Assembly: GCA_023362775.1 (NCBI GenBank)
Contig: JALMGJ010000002.1
Span: 107,749,981 to 107,813,980, forward strand
Length of the DNA: 64,000 nt
Reading direction: 5' to 3'
Origin: Charina bottae
Lineage: Eukaryota > Chordata > Lepidosauria > Squamata > Charinaidae
The translations under genes and the position numbers were made by a program. Positions 11,211-24,107 of the stretch are shown here, in pieces. Position 1 is the stretch's first letter; each line of letters begins with the position of its first letter. A model generated the notes under the pieces. The model saw only the letters and a list, made by a program, of their open reading frames with translations. It had not been told where the DNA came from and searched no databases.

Positions 11211-12022
11211 TTTGAGGGATGGCTTTGGGTAATTCCCTGAAGGGCAGAATATATTCCTGTAAATAAAGAAAAATAAAATAATGAATAAAGACATTGAAAT
11301 TGGCATTGCCCCTCAGAATTGCCATCTCAGGTCAGAATTCCCTTCTACTGGTAAAGCCAACAGGTTTGTTTGATTGAATATTGTTATAAATCTGCATCAA
11401 GCGCTATTCAGACATTATATTAATTAGAATAGCTTACCATGCAAGTTGTGCTGAGATGCCTTGCCCTCAGGATGCCACTTTGAGGACAGGTGTCTGGGGG
11501 ACATCTGTACTGAGGAAGCCGCCTCATTTACAGCTTTATATGAATGTACATGAGTCCAACCCTAAGCTATCTGAGTGCAGGATCACATGGAAGCGAATGT
11601 ACTTCCTCAGTACAGATATCACTGTTCTAATACTTGTTCTGAAATGAACATCCTGGGAGACAGGTACTTCCCCCAGAACTTGCATGGTATGATTGTCTAG
11701 TTAATATAACACATGAATATGGTTTTAGAAATGGATGCATGCCTCCACTGACTCCATTTCATCAGAAACTGAAAAGGACAAGTGATTCCCTAATGGCATC
11801 TTTTAATATATCTCAGCACTCAGTAATATCCTTTTTCTCCTATTGTTCTGTTATTTCCCAAATCAAAATTAGACTCGCCTTTCAATGCCTCCTATCACTC
11901 CACTGGAAGAGCTGAGGAAGCAAAAGTAAGTGGGCAGTTTTGCTCATTCACTTACACCTTTTTTTTTTACTTCTGAAAAATGCTAACTGCATTTCAATGC
12001 TAAAAATGTGTCACCTTCTAGC
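11211..12022. other. No gene seen
   Basis: Ordinary non-coding sequence. The open frame at 11456-11647 has no recognised domain. Confidence 0.4.
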
Positions 12023-12030
12023 TTCTAGAC

Positions 12031-12371
12031 CAGAGCTTTCCAAACCTTTCGTGTTGGTGACACACTTTTTAGACATGCATAATTTCACAACACACTCTTA
12101 CAGCAGGGCATAATTTCATGACACACTCTTACAGCAGGGCACAAGGCAGGCACTAGGACCTGCGTGGAATCACAGCAGGTTTGGAGGCAGCAAGACACAA
12201 GGCAGGCACTAGGACCTGCGCAGAATCCTGGCAGGGCAGGTTTGGAGGCAGCAAGGCACAAGGCAGGCACTAGAACCTGCGTGGAAGCCAGAAGGCAGCA
12301 GCAGCCACAACACACCCAGACACTGCAGCTGACACACTAACGTGTCCTGACAAACAGTTTGGAAAGCTCTG
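12031..12371. mobile_element. hAT-like non-autonomous DNA element with internal minisatellite
   Basis: Perfect 15-bp terminal inverted repeats, CAGAGCTTTCCAAAC at the left and its complement at the right, are flanked by 8-bp duplications TTCTAGAC and CTCTAGAC (7 of 8 match). CAG ends and an 8-bp duplication are typical of the hAT superfamily. The inside has no transposase. It holds two copies of a segment with ACACACTCTTACAGCAGGGC, then about three copies of a roughly 50-60-bp unit with GGCACAAGGCAGGCACTAG and CAGGTTTGGAGGCAGCAA. Confidence 0.85.
12138..12290. repeat. Minisatellite, about 3 units, inside hAT-like element
   Basis: Units contain CACAAGGCAGGCACTAGGAC and GTTTGGAGGCAGCAAG. Copies differ by a few bases and small indels. 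Confidence 0.75.
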
Positions 12372-12529
12372 CTCTAGACTCTTCCCTTGCTTGTCAGAAT
12401 AGAACACAAATCACACTACTGGATAGTATAAAGCCCTTCTTTATAACATCCTTAAAATACTTAGACTAATACTTAGACTATAATACTTATAACACTAATA
12501 CATACAGTAGAAATTCCTACAGTTTAGGA

Positions 12530-13148
12530 CAGTGTTTCTCAACCTTGGCAACTTTAAGATGTGTGGTCTGTTAGAGATATCGGGTTTCAACCAAGCACGT
12601 CTCACACAAGGTTGAAGGAGGAGGAAGCCTCTGCTGTAACCTAATCTTACTTGCTTTGTGTGGGAGGGGCTGAACCCCGATTTCCTGTTCCTGTTCCCTA
12701 CGTCTCCTCTCTTCCCTGTTTGAATCTCCTACCAAGGAGGATGGACAGCTATGGCTGTCCACGTTGCTCATACATGCATTCAGCAAGGCCACATTAAGAA
12801 GACTGTGGTTTTGCTCAGAACCTATAGCTCGCACACATGAACCATCCTCTGCTACCATGAAACTGATCTACAATAAAACTGTAAGCTATTTTTCTGTAAC
12901 TTTACATTAACGTGTGAAGTGTGTTTATTTTGTGTTTTGAACTGATTAAGCCTTGTGCAAGTTTATTGGGACACTTCTGCTCTGCTAAACAAAAACTAAT
13001 TAGAAGCTGCATGGAGTTCTGGTATTACCATTCCAGAATTCCTACATGGTCTTCAATTCTCAGAATTTTCCAGAATTTTCATGCTGGCTGGGAAATTCTG
13101 AGAGTTGAAGTCCACACATCTTTAAGTTGCCAAGGTTGAGAAACACTG
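12530..13148. mobile_element. hAT MITE split by a solo LTR
   Basis: Long terminal inverted repeats: the left begins CAGTGTTTCTCAACCTTGGC and continues to about 12566; the right is its complement, ending at 13148. The flanking 8-bp duplications are GTTTAGGA and GTTTAAGA (7 of 8). Removing the LTR at 12569-13046 leaves a short palindromic element of about 136 bp, typical for a MITE mobilised by a hAT transposase elsewhere in the genome. Confidence 0.85.
12569..13046 (+). mobile_element. Solo LTR, 478 bp, 5-bp TSD
   Basis: Starts TGTTAGAGAT and ends CCTACA, flanked by direct repeats TGGTC at 12564-12568 and 13047-13051. An AATAAA lies at 12872-12877. The 5-bp duplication and TG...CA ends are the marks of a retroviral-type integration, with the body lost by LTR-LTR recombination. 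The termini (TGTTAG and CTACA) match those I assign to the provirus LTR at 45465, but the interior is not clearly alike. Orientation is inferred from the polyadenylation signal. Confidence 0.8.
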
Positions 13149-15126
13149 GTTTAAGATGCGAAGCTGATGTCTATCTTGGATGGATTTAAAGGAATTAAAT
13201 AATTTCACAGCTACACCTTATGGTGGCATTGTGCTCCTTTAGGACCAGATGGCATATACACTACACACCCGTTCTGAGGAAATGCAGTAGGAAAAGCAGA
13301 GGTTTTTGTCCTCTTGTTTTGCTTGTGGGATGTTTTGTAGATAGAGAAAATTGTCATATATTTCAGTAATGTATTAGATGAACTGGAGAACCCAGTGTAT
13401 TTCAAACAACCTTTGAATATTCTAATCCTTCCTGACACTAATTCTTCCTTTCTTTATTGTTACTTTTTAAAAATATTTCCTGTTACATATTTCCAACTAG
13501 TGGCAAGTGAAATAAAAGAATTAACATCTAGATCCCTAACCAGAAACTACGTTTGAGTTATGTATTAAGTAATAATAGTATTCTCTTATGGGACAGGATT
13601 ATTCTGTAGATCCTTTTTAAATATGATCAGCAGTTTGCATAATCTTATCCATGGCTACACAAACTTCTCTCAGAGATTTCTGAAATATGCTTTCTAAACT
13701 TATTCAGTCCCTCACAGATGCATTCTTTGTGGGCTACGGAATAAGCTGACTGTCAAATCTCTACTGAATTTGTAGATAATTGTGACCAATTAATGCTGGG
13801 CAAAAACAAATTCACTTTTCCAAGTACTGGTCTGATCTTGTGGAGTATAACTCAGACAAGACTCCATAAGTAAAATACTTGTCTGGTTTTGCCAAGTTTT
13901 ATATTCTCAGGCAAGCTCCTTGACATTATTATTTTAATCATATACAAAAGAAAGTATATTTACTAAGGGTTTCTTCCCTTGTGCTAACTGAATTATCCTA
14001 TCTTTATAAATTCACTGAGAATGATCGTAAAAGACAATAAACACATACAAACACAAAATAAACTTCTAAAAAGTTGAGAAATTATCTATTTTTATCAACT
14101 GCAATGGGGTTTGTCCCACTGCTGAGTTAATGTGCTATCCATCCATCCTGCTGCCCTCCCTTTTAAAAACATAATTAGCTGGTATTCATCATTAGCTGGT
14201 ATTTTACTTTTCTTCACACAGGCAAAAAATGTTGTCCTCTGGTTTCTCTTCAGATTGAAATGTGTGTGATGATTCCACTGTTATACTATTTCTGGCTTAC
14301 GTTAAACCAGTAAGAGTGATAGAGTTAAAGCACACTTAAATATTAAAGGCTGATAGTAGTCTTAAATAGTGATAGCTCTATTGCATAGCTCTGATAAACC
14401 ACTGGAACAGTGCTACTATGCCAAACTCTTTATGGAGACAACAAAATGGTGGCAGAAGAGAGGCTGACCATTGACTGGAGAAGACAAGGGTATGCCTGAA
14501 AAGCCAATAAGTGCCTCTTTGGTCCCAGTTGCTACTAATCACCTGACTTTACCTCCAATATAATGGTTGCTGAAACATAACAGATCTTGTGGCAATTGTT
14601 GGATGCTTTCACTTAATGTGAGGAAATTTTCCTGGCATAACTAAAAAAGACTTAAGCTTATCTCAGTTGTGGGCTGAAAACAAATGCGGGCATTATCATG
14701 GGGAAGTGGCAGAAAAAAAAGATGCATGTTGTTAGGGGCAGTGGGGAGAAGCTCATACAAGCAAAATGTTGTTTGGTTATTATTAAAAACATTAATCTTG
14801 CAACACCTATGGGACATATAGGCTTACTAATTGCAATGATGGGTGAACAATAATATTCTTACAGGTAAGGCTGATTCCATTTCTTTCAGTTAAGAGGACA
14901 CAAGAGTCATTGTATACGTTGTTCAACAAAGAGCTGTTAGGGAAATCTATATTGTCCAAATGAGCCAACTTGAAATAAAGTGTTGCTTGAACAAGAGTGA
15001 CTTGTTCAGGTGAATTATAGTAAAAAAAATAGCTGCTACTCTTGGTTCAGATGTAATGAGAAACTGTTCTGCAATGAATACATAGGCAATATCCCCAATC
15101 TCTTCTAAATAACTATACCAAAAAAG
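13149..15126. other. No gene seen
   Basis: AT-rich non-coding sequence without a repeat I can name. Small open frames here lack motifs. Confidence 0.4.
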
Positions 15127-15209
15127 AAGGAAGGAAGGAAGGAAGGAAGGAAGGAAGGAAGGAAGGAAGGAAGGAAGGAAGGAAGGAAGGAAGGAAGGAA
15201 GGAAGGAAG
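15127..15209. repeat. Microsatellite (GGAA)n
   Basis: About 20 uninterrupted copies of a four-base unit, followed at once by a SINE 3' part. Confidence 0.97.
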
Positions 15210-15372
15210 GCAGGCTGGGTGACCTTGGGCCAGTCGCTCTCTCAGCCCGACTCACCTCACAGGGTTGTTGTTGTGGGGAAAATAAGAGGAGGAAGGAGTA
15301 TGTTCGCCACCTTGAGTTATTTATAAAAATAATAAAGGCGGGATAAAAACACAAGCAATAAAAACAGGATAA
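15210..15372 (+). mobile_element. SINE with LINE-like 3' tail
   Basis: Begins within the tRNA-related body (GGGTGACCTTGGGCCAGTC), then ACCTCACAGGGTTGTTGTTG and a tail reading GCCACCTTGAGTTATTTATA, AAAGGCGGGATAAAAA, a type derived from an L2/CR1-like LINE end. The head is lost at the GGAA repeat. A second copy is at 38238-38399 (minus). Confidence 0.75.
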
Positions 15373-16704
15373 AAATGAAACCATCATATAAAAGATTCAT
15401 TTTTATAGTTTTGCATATACCTGCATGCACATGTACAATACGTGACTCATATGATATCATTGGAGTTGTCACAAAATTTCAGGGGGAATACAGACACCAC
15501 AGCCCATGATTAGCCTTATGTTCTACCTGGGTGTAGTACAGCAGTGAGTGTTTTTGAAGTCTGGTGGAAACCTTTCTGATATATCTTAAATACGAAGTAC
15601 TGAAAAGGAATTGGAGAAAGTGTTGAGGAAACATGACCCAAATTTTAATAAAAGTTTATCACAGCCAAGATAGACTGTGTTGTCTTTTGTAAAAGCATAA
15701 AAAATGTGTGGTGGTTCAGTTCTCCCATTGTTTACCTTGTTTCATTTTTATTATTATTTTAACAGCCCAGTCACACCTTCTCAAAAATCAGTATTCAATT
15801 TTATCCCCATCACTGTGCATGAACCCCATGTAATTAAAAAATACTATATGCCTTTTGCTTGCCAAACCCCAATTTCAAAAGCTAAAAACATATAATTTCG
15901 TAAGTGACTTCTCAGTGTGTCTTATTTCCCATCATTCAATGATTCATTTGTTTCCCCTCCGGTGGATATTGTTTTTATTTTTAATGCTATAAATATACTC
16001 TAACATGGGTAATGTTCTAAGTTTTAATTTAATTAAATGTCCTGTTTTCAAAAATTGATCCAGTGCTCTTATAGCGTAGGGAAAAAAATCCTCTTTGTAC
16101 TGGTGATAGAAATATGTATGATTTTTTTTTATTTCAGTAAGTAAATATTTTCTCAGCAAAATCATATTTGTCTTTATTTATTATTTATTATTATTATTAT
16201 TGATAACAGATATCTTCCAATCTTTGGGTGAGAGAGTTGTTTATGAAAAGGAATGTATGTTTCCTGATGTTGCTTACAGAAGTTTATTTATGAGGGAAAA
16301 AGTTTACATGAAGGGAATTTATTATTAAAACCCTGCATCAGGGAAAGTTCTGTAACAACTATGCTTATTGGGAGAATTTGCATATAAAAATTCCATTTGT
16401 TATAGGTGATAAAGGAAATGAATTATAATTTTATGAATCTTAAAAACAAATCTGAAAAATACAAAGTGAATGATATGTTTACCTTCTAATGCAGACAATA
16501 AAATGAACTGCATATCTGCATTATTTAGAATCATAAAACAAATCAACTAAAGAGGCCCCTGAACATTATTAGCAGTCCACTATGGGCTGAGTCCAAAGAA
16601 CTCTTTTGAGACTTGGAGCATAAGCACAGTAACACTATTTAAAACCATTGATGATTACTTCAACCTACCTTGCCTTGAAGGATCATCTTCAGGAATTAAT
16701 CTCT
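15373..16704. other. No gene seen
   Basis: AT-rich non-coding sequence. Short ATT repeats at about 16180-16200. Confidence 0.4.
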
Positions 16705-17409
<705 letters not shown>

Positions 17410-17466
17410 ATTTATTTATTTATTTATTTATTTATTTGTTTATTTATTTATTTATTTATTTATTTA
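17410..17466. repeat. Microsatellite (TTTA)n
   Basis: Fourteen or so copies with one TTTG variant. Confidence 0.95.
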
Positions 17467-18074
17467 TTAAAATTTATAAAATTTATACAAACTGTGGGTG
17501 GCCTTTTGCAATGAATTAATGTATTTTTGGCACAGCAACATACATATATCATCCAAGTACTTTTGATGGAATCGTAGCAAACAAACTGTAATAAAAATTT
17601 TATAACAAAAGAATAAGTCATGTGTAAATAATACAAATAATGATTAAAAAAAAAAATCAAAATCTTGCTTGATGTTATCAAAAGAGAGGGAAAGCTTAAG
17701 AAACACAGCCAGAATATCAAGATATAAACCACAGTTGTCTCTCAGCCTTGAAAACCTAAATTTATTTAATAACATGCAATCAGATAGTGCTTTATGTAAA
17801 ATTTGTTATAAATCCTTTTGCTATATGCCAGGTCTTAGAATAGCCAGGTCTCAGCATAAATAGTACGTGCCAAATTTTGTGCTAAATTGCCAAGGTGAGG
17901 GCAGTATCTTTGTGGTCATATAGAAAAAAGAATATTACAATAAACATTATGCTTGATTTGAGTATAGATGACATCACATTAATGATAGTGCTGTCTCATT
18001 CTTCATGCTTGAACAAAATGTAGCTATTCTGACTGTTTTCAGAGGAAGTCCACTATCTGCTTCGTCTTAAATTT
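17467..18074. other. No gene seen
   Basis: AT-rich, no recognised element. Confidence 0.4.
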
Positions 18075-18354
18075 GGGACAATCATGGTATGTAGGGGTTG
18101 GAAAGTACTTTGGAGATTATCGAGCCCAATCCCTGCCTGGTGTAGGAATCTAGTACTAAAGCACTCCCAAGAGATGGCATTACAACATTATAAATAAATG
18201 TTTTTGTTTGTTTGTTTAAATTCTTCTAGGAAAAGAGAGTCCACCAATGTCCCAAGGCAGTCTATTCCATTGTTGAAAAGCTTACTGTTAGGTAAATCTT
18301 CCCAATGTTTACTCTGTTTCCTTATAATTGAAATCTATTGTTTCTTGTCTTGTG
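18075..18354 (-). mobile_element. CR1 LINE 3' end, old, interrupted by SINE
   Basis: On the plus strand this reads as the antisense of a CR1 3' end: GGTTGGAAAGTACTTTGGAG near the tail side, then AAGGCAGTCTATTCCATTG and CTTCCCAATGTTTACTCTG. It continues for a few bases beyond the SINE at 18368-18698. Divergence is high, so it is an old copy. A TTTG-rich stretch near 18200 is a later expansion. Confidence 0.65.
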
Positions 18355-18367
18355 TTCTGGAACAATA

Positions 18368-18698
18368 GGTAAGGTACCCCCCCGCACATTTGTGCAGTCG
18401 TGTCCGACTCTAGGGGCCGGTGCTCATCTCTGTTTGTTAGCCAAAGAGCCAGCGTTGTCCGAAGACGCTTCCACAGTCATGTGGCCGCATGACACGCGCG
18501 AAACGCTGTTACCTACCCACCGAAGTGGTACCTATTAATCTACTTGCATTTGTATGGTTTCGAATCGCTAGGTTGGCAAGAGCTGGAGCTAGTGCAGGAG
18601 CTCACTCTGCACGCAGGGCTAGGGATTGGAACCTCCAAACTTGCAATCTTCCGATCAACAAGCCTGGCGTCTTACCCGCTGAGCCACCACGCCCCTTT
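18368..18698 (-). mobile_element. tRNA-derived SINE, about 330 bp, 13-bp TSD
   Basis: Perfect 13-bp direct repeats TTCTGGAACAATA lie at 18355-18367 and 18699-18711. On the minus strand the element starts with a tRNA-like head (GTGGTGGCTCAGCGGGTAAG) that has an A box and a B box in GGTTCCAATCCC. The 3' part carries AGAGTCGGACACGACTGCAC, related to the Bov-B 3' end, and a short tail. It is nearly full length and the best copy of this family here; others are at 27247-27525, 34835-35141 and 41975-42162. Confidence 0.88.
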
Positions 18699-18711
18699 TT
18701 CTGGAACAATA

Positions 18712-20050
18712 CTGAATAAATTTATCCTTTCAGATCCCTTTATCCCTACAGTTTCCTCACAGTCTTCCCTTCTCCTAGCTAACATACCTGTGAAGGAATG
18801 TCTAGCATATCCTGGGAGTATGGAGGAGAATTAAAGACCATTACCGAAAAGATTCTTTAGTCTGGTGGGGGGGGGGGGGGGAAGCATGAGAAAGAGACTC
18901 AAAATAACTCTACCTTAATTGTGCTAGGTATAAGTTGAACTGGAGAATTGTGCTAGGTGTAAGTTCTGAATAATTGCTTTGGCAGGCTTACAAGATACTG
19001 TTACATCACTCTACTAGCAATAAAATTCATTCCAGAAATCCAAGTAGTTCTTGTTTCCTAAGTTTGCCAGCCATGAAGGACTTGCCAATACCCAATGCTT
19101 CCAGGTGGTTTTTTTTTTCCTTCTTCCAAGGCTCTTCACATTTTGTTTACTACATGGAACAAACATCATGGTTAATATCTTAAACTGGATGCAATATTTT
19201 AATTGTCTATGGCCAATGCAGACTGGAGAAAACCATTGACTACTTGTGATCTTGATACTGTACTTCTATTGATGCAACCTAGGATGTCATCTGCATTTCT
19301 TGCAGATGCATCATACTGATGGCTCATGTTCAAGTGATAATCCAGACAGAAAACCAGATCTTTTCTTCACAGATACTGCTTTCTAGGATAGCATCTACCA
19401 TTTGGTACTCATGTCTTTGATTTTTCTTACCCACATGAAGGAATTTGCAACTGTCTCTGTTGAAATTCATATTGCTCATTTCTTCATGTTGTTCCAGATT
19501 GTCAAAATTCTGAAGTTTGATTTTAGCCCACCTATCTTCCTGTTGTCTCCACATCTGCAAATCTTATTTCCTAGCCCTCATTTACATCATTGATAAAGAT
19601 ATCCAACACTACAGGGCTCAGAATAGAGGTGTGTATTATGCCATTCATGACCTCTAGGTCCAGCACAGTGCTGATCTCTGTTGATGATCCCTATCTGCTC
19701 TCTCAGAAAGGTCTTTGGAAACTTGATTTCTTATATTTCTTATATTTCTTATATTTCTTATATTTCTTACATTTCTTTCTTTTTTATATTAAAATAAGCA
19801 ATGTTTGAATCACATAGAATGGTGGAATCAACAGTTCTGAGTTATCAGTCAGCAGCCCTCAGGCAATCATCATCAGCAAACAGTCAGCAGTCCTTCCTTC
19901 TTCTCAAACTTCCATTTCTTCATCTAAACTTCCCCACCAAGCTGTTGTTTGTTCTCTCTGTTTGCTTGATCTAAAGGACTTTATTTTCTAGAATGCTGTA
20001 ACTATATAGATACCTCTGTGTACCTGTGTGTGTGCATGCGCGCGTGTGTC
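18712..20050. other. No gene seen; 9-bp repeat and G15 run
   Basis: A G15 homopolymer lies at 18867-18881. About five 9-bp copies of ATTTCTTAT lie at 19728-19777. Otherwise nothing recognisable. Confidence 0.5.
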
Positions 20051-20255
20051 TTTGAGTCAGTTTTATTACTCCTGGTGACTGCCTGGACTAGTCCCTGCAG
20101 TTTTCAGAAGTCGTTTGCCATTGCCTCCTTCTAAGGGTTGAGAGAGTGACTGGCCCAAGGTCACCCAGCTGTCTTCATGCCCAAGGTGGGACTAGAACCC
20201 ACAGTGTCTCGGTTTCTAGCCTTGTACCTTAACCACTACAGCAAACTGGCTCTTA
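20051..20255 (-). mobile_element. Sauria-type tRNA-derived SINE
   Basis: Minus-strand copy: head at the right end (complement of AACCACTACAGCAAACTGGC), body with GGCAATGGCAAACGACTTC, and the 3' motif next to a GT-rich microsatellite at the left. Confidence 0.82.
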
Positions 20256-20391
20256 TATAAGTACTATACCTACAATCTATAAATATATAAGAATATTTAC
20301 ATTCTGTCTCATCTTTTACTCATCTTTTACTAGCTAGATTTTATTTATATTTTCCTGCTTTGTTCAAAAGTCTGATCTGTTAATTATAACA

Positions 20392-21430
20392 GGGGGGCAG
20401 AGCTAAGATGGTGACGAAGCAGCAGCTTCTCTGCTGAGCTCCTTCTGATATTTTATATGTTCTATTCATTTTTATAAACAGCCTAGCTACACATCTTAAT
20501 TTTTATCTAGTTTTATTTTATAAACACATTCTCTGCAAGAGATAGTCTAAAACTGAACACCAAGTTCCTAAAACATCATACAGGCTTCAGTTACGACGCG
20601 ATGACACTGAAGCAATGGGGAAGAACAAGAAACGCAACAGGACTAGCCCAGGCACTCAGACTCTACCCAAACCTACAAAGCAGCCAAAAATTGAGGACTA
20701 TGTGATGGACAAGAAAACTGTGAGTAAAAATAATAACAAAATAGATCCTCTCTATTCCATCCCTACCTCCAACAGTTATGATATACTGAACTGGGATTTG
20801 GAAACAGAAACTGAAAAACAACAATTATTAGAGCTGTCCTCTACTTTGCATGAGGAATCAAACCAACTGATTGAACCCGTCTTTACTACTTTCCCCCGTT
20901 GTTAATACATCTGTGATGGGGGAAGAGCAAGTCAAGCAATCTCCAAAGGAATTTACAACAGGTTTTTCTGCTAGACAATGCTTATTAACTGCACAAACTG
21001 TAATTTCAGTTTTGAATATTTAACTTCCATAAACACAAAGGTGAACTCCTTAAAAACAGCCTTTGAAACTTTTGTGCAAAGTTATGGAGATAAGCTAGCA
21101 GCTTTTAAAGTAACTCAAAACATCGGCACCAATTCTGAATTGTTTATGGACAACCAAAGGAAACAAAATTGTTCAGGAAATTAAGATTAAGCGTGCAGAA
21201 AAATATTAAATCCTTCAAATTTGGTACAAAAATAATAACAGGGAGGCAATTATTTGTTCTCAATTCTCCTTAGTCTTTAAACAGGAAAACAAGCCAAAAC
21301 TTAAAAAGATTTCAAAAATTAATCCCGAGGTAACGATAAACACCAAGAGAATCCACTTCTTCTTACTGTAGAAAACCTCTCTTAGGGTACAAAAACTTTA
21401 AAAAATATATAAATTGGGTGATTTAGAAAT
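20392..21430 (+). mobile_element. L1 LINE 5' end with partial ORF1
   Basis: Begins with a G-rich L1-like 5' terminus (CAGAGCTAAGATGGTGACG), then about 220 bp of leader and an ATG at 20615. The element is cut off near the G13 run at 21431-21443, so ORF2 is missing. Having the 5' end without the 3' end is the reverse of the usual 5' truncation and implies later deletion or rearrangement. A second L1, with ORF2 but no ORF1, is at 59800-63655. Confidence 0.65.
20615..21184 (+). pseudogene. L1 ORF1 N-terminal part, broken
   Basis: Opens MGKNKKRNRTSPGTQTLPKP, a basic, lysine-rich N-terminus as expected for an L1 ORF1 RNA-binding protein, and runs 96 codons to a stop at about 20905. A second segment in another frame (20978-21184) has a heptad-like pattern (INTKVNSLKTAFETFVQ) that could be the start of the coiled coil. 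No RRM or C-terminal domain is present. L1 identity rests mainly on the 5' leader and context. Confidence 0.55.
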
Positions 21431-21443
21431 GGGGGGGGGGGGG
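21431..21443. repeat. G13 homopolymer
   Basis: Thirteen consecutive G bases at the right edge of the L1 fragment. Sequence 21444-21720 to its right is unassigned. Confidence 0.95.
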
Positions 21444-22387
21444 CTCGACCTAATGTCCCTTAAGGCTACAATGTGGTGTGGAAATGATGGTGTCCCCATC
21501 TCCCGTCGTCTCTTACCGGATCGTCACAAACACTGTTTGCGATTCTCTGGCTGCAAGACGGTGTTATGGAGCACAAATGGGATTATTCCAAGCATTTTCT
21601 AACCATGAAAACATTCTAGGACTGCAGGTAAAGCCTGCCTGCCCCCCCAAAAAAATGTGTTGTCAGATCTGCCCACGGAGCTCGTGGACACAGATGGTCA
21701 GTCAGCCATGTCCCCCACCGGAAGCCAGCCCTATCATTCTCCATGACCTTCTGTAGAATCTCCCATATGGACTTGGGAGGGTCTAGCCTATACACTGTGC
21801 AGATGTTCCTATATACAAAGCCAGCTACATGGTTGTGCCGTTCAGTGTATGCTGTTCCTGCCTGCATCTTACACCCTGCCACTATATGTTGGACTGTCTC
21901 TGAGGCCTCTCTGCACAGACTACACCTTGTCTAGTGTGGTAGACCCCTGCCTCTATTGATCGGGTGCTTAGTGCCTGTTCTTGTGCTGCTATGATCAGTG
22001 CCTCAGTGCTGTCTCTTAGTCCAGCCCTTTCCAGCCACTGGTAGGATTTCCTAATGTCAGCCACCTCAGCTATCTGTCAATGGTACGTCCCATGTAGGCT
22101 CTTGTCTTGCCATGGCAGTTCCTCTCCTTGATCTTCCTTCCATGTCTGCTGCTGCCTCAGGCATTCTCACAGCAGCTTATCTTTAGGTGCCATCTTACTG
22201 ATGTACTCCTGGATGCTCTGGGTATTATCCAGGACAGTGGCTCTGACACTCACCAGACCCCGCCCACCCTATTTCCAGCTGGTGTACAGTCTCTGGGTGT
22301 TGGACTTGGGGTGAAAGCCTCTGTACATTGTGAGGAGCTTCCGGGTCTTCACATCAGCAGCCTCCATGTCCTCCTTTGGCCAGCTCA

Positions 22388-23188
22388 CTATACCGGCAGG
22401 GTATCTGATGATTGGAAGGGCATACATGTTATGGCGTGGATCTTGTTCTTCCCATTGAGCTGACTCTTCAGGAGCTGTCTTATCCTTTGGTGGTACTTGG
22501 ATGTTGCTGTCTTCCTTGCCTCCTCATTGTTATTCCCATGTGACTGTGGGATACCAAGGTACTTGTAGCTGGTCTGTATTTCTGCTATGTGGCCTGCAAG
22601 TAGTTCCAACCCATCAGTCTTAACTACTTTCCCTCTCTTTACTACCATCCGGCCACACTTCTCTAGTCCGAATGACATCCCAATGTCCTCACTGTAGATC
22701 CATGTCAGGTGGATCACTGAGTCGATGTCTCGTTCATTCTCAGCATACAGCTTGATGTCATCCATGTAGAGGAGGTGGCTGATGGTAGTTCCACTCTTGA
22801 ACTTGTATCCATATCTAGTTCTTGTGATAATCTGTCTGAGGGGGTTCAAGCCCATGCAGAAGAGCATTGGGGACAGTCCACCACCTTGGTATATGCCACA
22901 CTTTATGGCCACTTGTGCAAGATGTCTTGAGTTGATTTCCAATGTTGTCTTCCACAGTCCCATTGAGTTCTTGAGGAAGGTCCTTGGTGTCCTGTTGCCT
23001 TTGTATAGCGCCAGGCATTCACAGATCCATGTGTGTGGCATTGAGTCATAGGCTTTCCTGTAGTCAATCCAGACTGCGCTCAGATTGGTCTGTCTAGACC
23101 TTGAGTCTTGGGCAACTGCTCTATCTATGAACAACTGGTGTTTTGAGCCTCTGGTGTTGTTCCCAATGTCCTTCTGAGCTGTGTTCAT
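22388..23188 (-). pseudogene. R4-type LINE reverse transcriptase domain
   Basis: An open frame of 266 codons with ordered RT motifs: AVWIDYRKAYDSMPHTWI (motif A), KCGIYQGGGLSPMLFCMGL (motif B) and LLYMDDIKLY (catalytic YMDD, coding bases near 22741-22778), then the EKCGRMVVKRGK thumb-side block and YKYLGIPQ. The first catalytic aspartate and both aspartates of YMDD are kept. The frame breaks at both ends, with continuation upstream at 23207-23401 and 23420-23971 in other frames. The copy cannot be active. Confidence 0.85.
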
Positions 23189-23419
23189 GTACTGGCCTAT
23201 ATGGTCCTACAGCTTGGCAGCTATGATGCCTGATAGGACTTTCCACATTGTGGGGAGGCAGGTTATTGGCCGGTAGTTGGATGGTGTTGTTCCCTTGTTG
23301 GGGTCTTTCATGATCAGCACTGTTCTACCTTGTGTTAGCCAGTCTGGGTGGGAGTCTGCTGTTAGCAGCGGGTTCATTTGTGCTGCTAGGCGTTCATGCA
23401 CTGATGTTAGTTTCTTTAA

Positions 23420-23971
23420 TCAGTACGTTTGGATCATATCCGGGCCAGATGATGTCCAGCAATTCATGTTCTTGACCCACTGTTGGATGTCTGCTACAGT
23501 GATGGTGAATGGTTCCTGCTCTGGGAGATTTCTGTGGTCTGCTCTCAGGTCCTGCAGCCACTTTGCACTAGTGTTATGTGTCTTCTCTTTCTCCCATATG
23601 TTCTTCCAGTACTGTTCAGTTTCTGCTGTTGGTGGCTCTGCTGTTACTGTGTTGTTGCACTGCAGTTGGGAATACACCTTGGATGGGTCTTTGGAGAACA
23701 GGGCATTTATCTTCTTGGCCTCTGCTTCTCTACTGTATCTCCTTAGCCTGGTAGCCACTGTTTTGAGCCTTTGTTTAGGGGTCTCTAGGGCTTCAGATGG
23801 AGTCAGGCCCTTGTATTTTTTCAGTAGCCGAGTCTTATCCTTAATCTCCACACCCTTCTGTAGCTCCATCAGCTGACTAACTTCTCTCTGAGTTGCCTTG
23901 ATCTTAGCCTCCAACCTCGTTTTCCAGGGGGGGTATGTATTGCTGTTCTTCTTGATCATGTAGCCAAGCAT
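23420..23971 (-). pseudogene. R4-type LINE region upstream of RT
   Basis: An open frame of 183 codons rich in charged helices (LEAKIKATQREVSQLMELQK), then EAEAKKINALFSKDPSKVY and a conserved WVKNMNCWTSSGPDMI block just before the RT palm, which corresponds to the start of RT motif 1-2 (the K-WxxPGPD type motif). Continues in another frame at 23207-23401 with RPITCLPTMWKVLSGI. Confidence 0.75.
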
Positions 23972-24107
23972 CTCCAGGATTACAGAAGCTGTAGCATATA
24001 CCAGTTCACTGGTTTGAGTTATAGTGGTAGTAGGGATTGTCGTGAGTGCTCTGTTGGCATACTTCTAGCATACTATCTGATGGTACTTCTCCACTGAGCC
24101 TTGGTAA

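Noticed and set aside
22107..23876. Plus-strand open frames opposite the R4-type LINE
   Set aside because: They are shadows of the minus-strand coding sequence.
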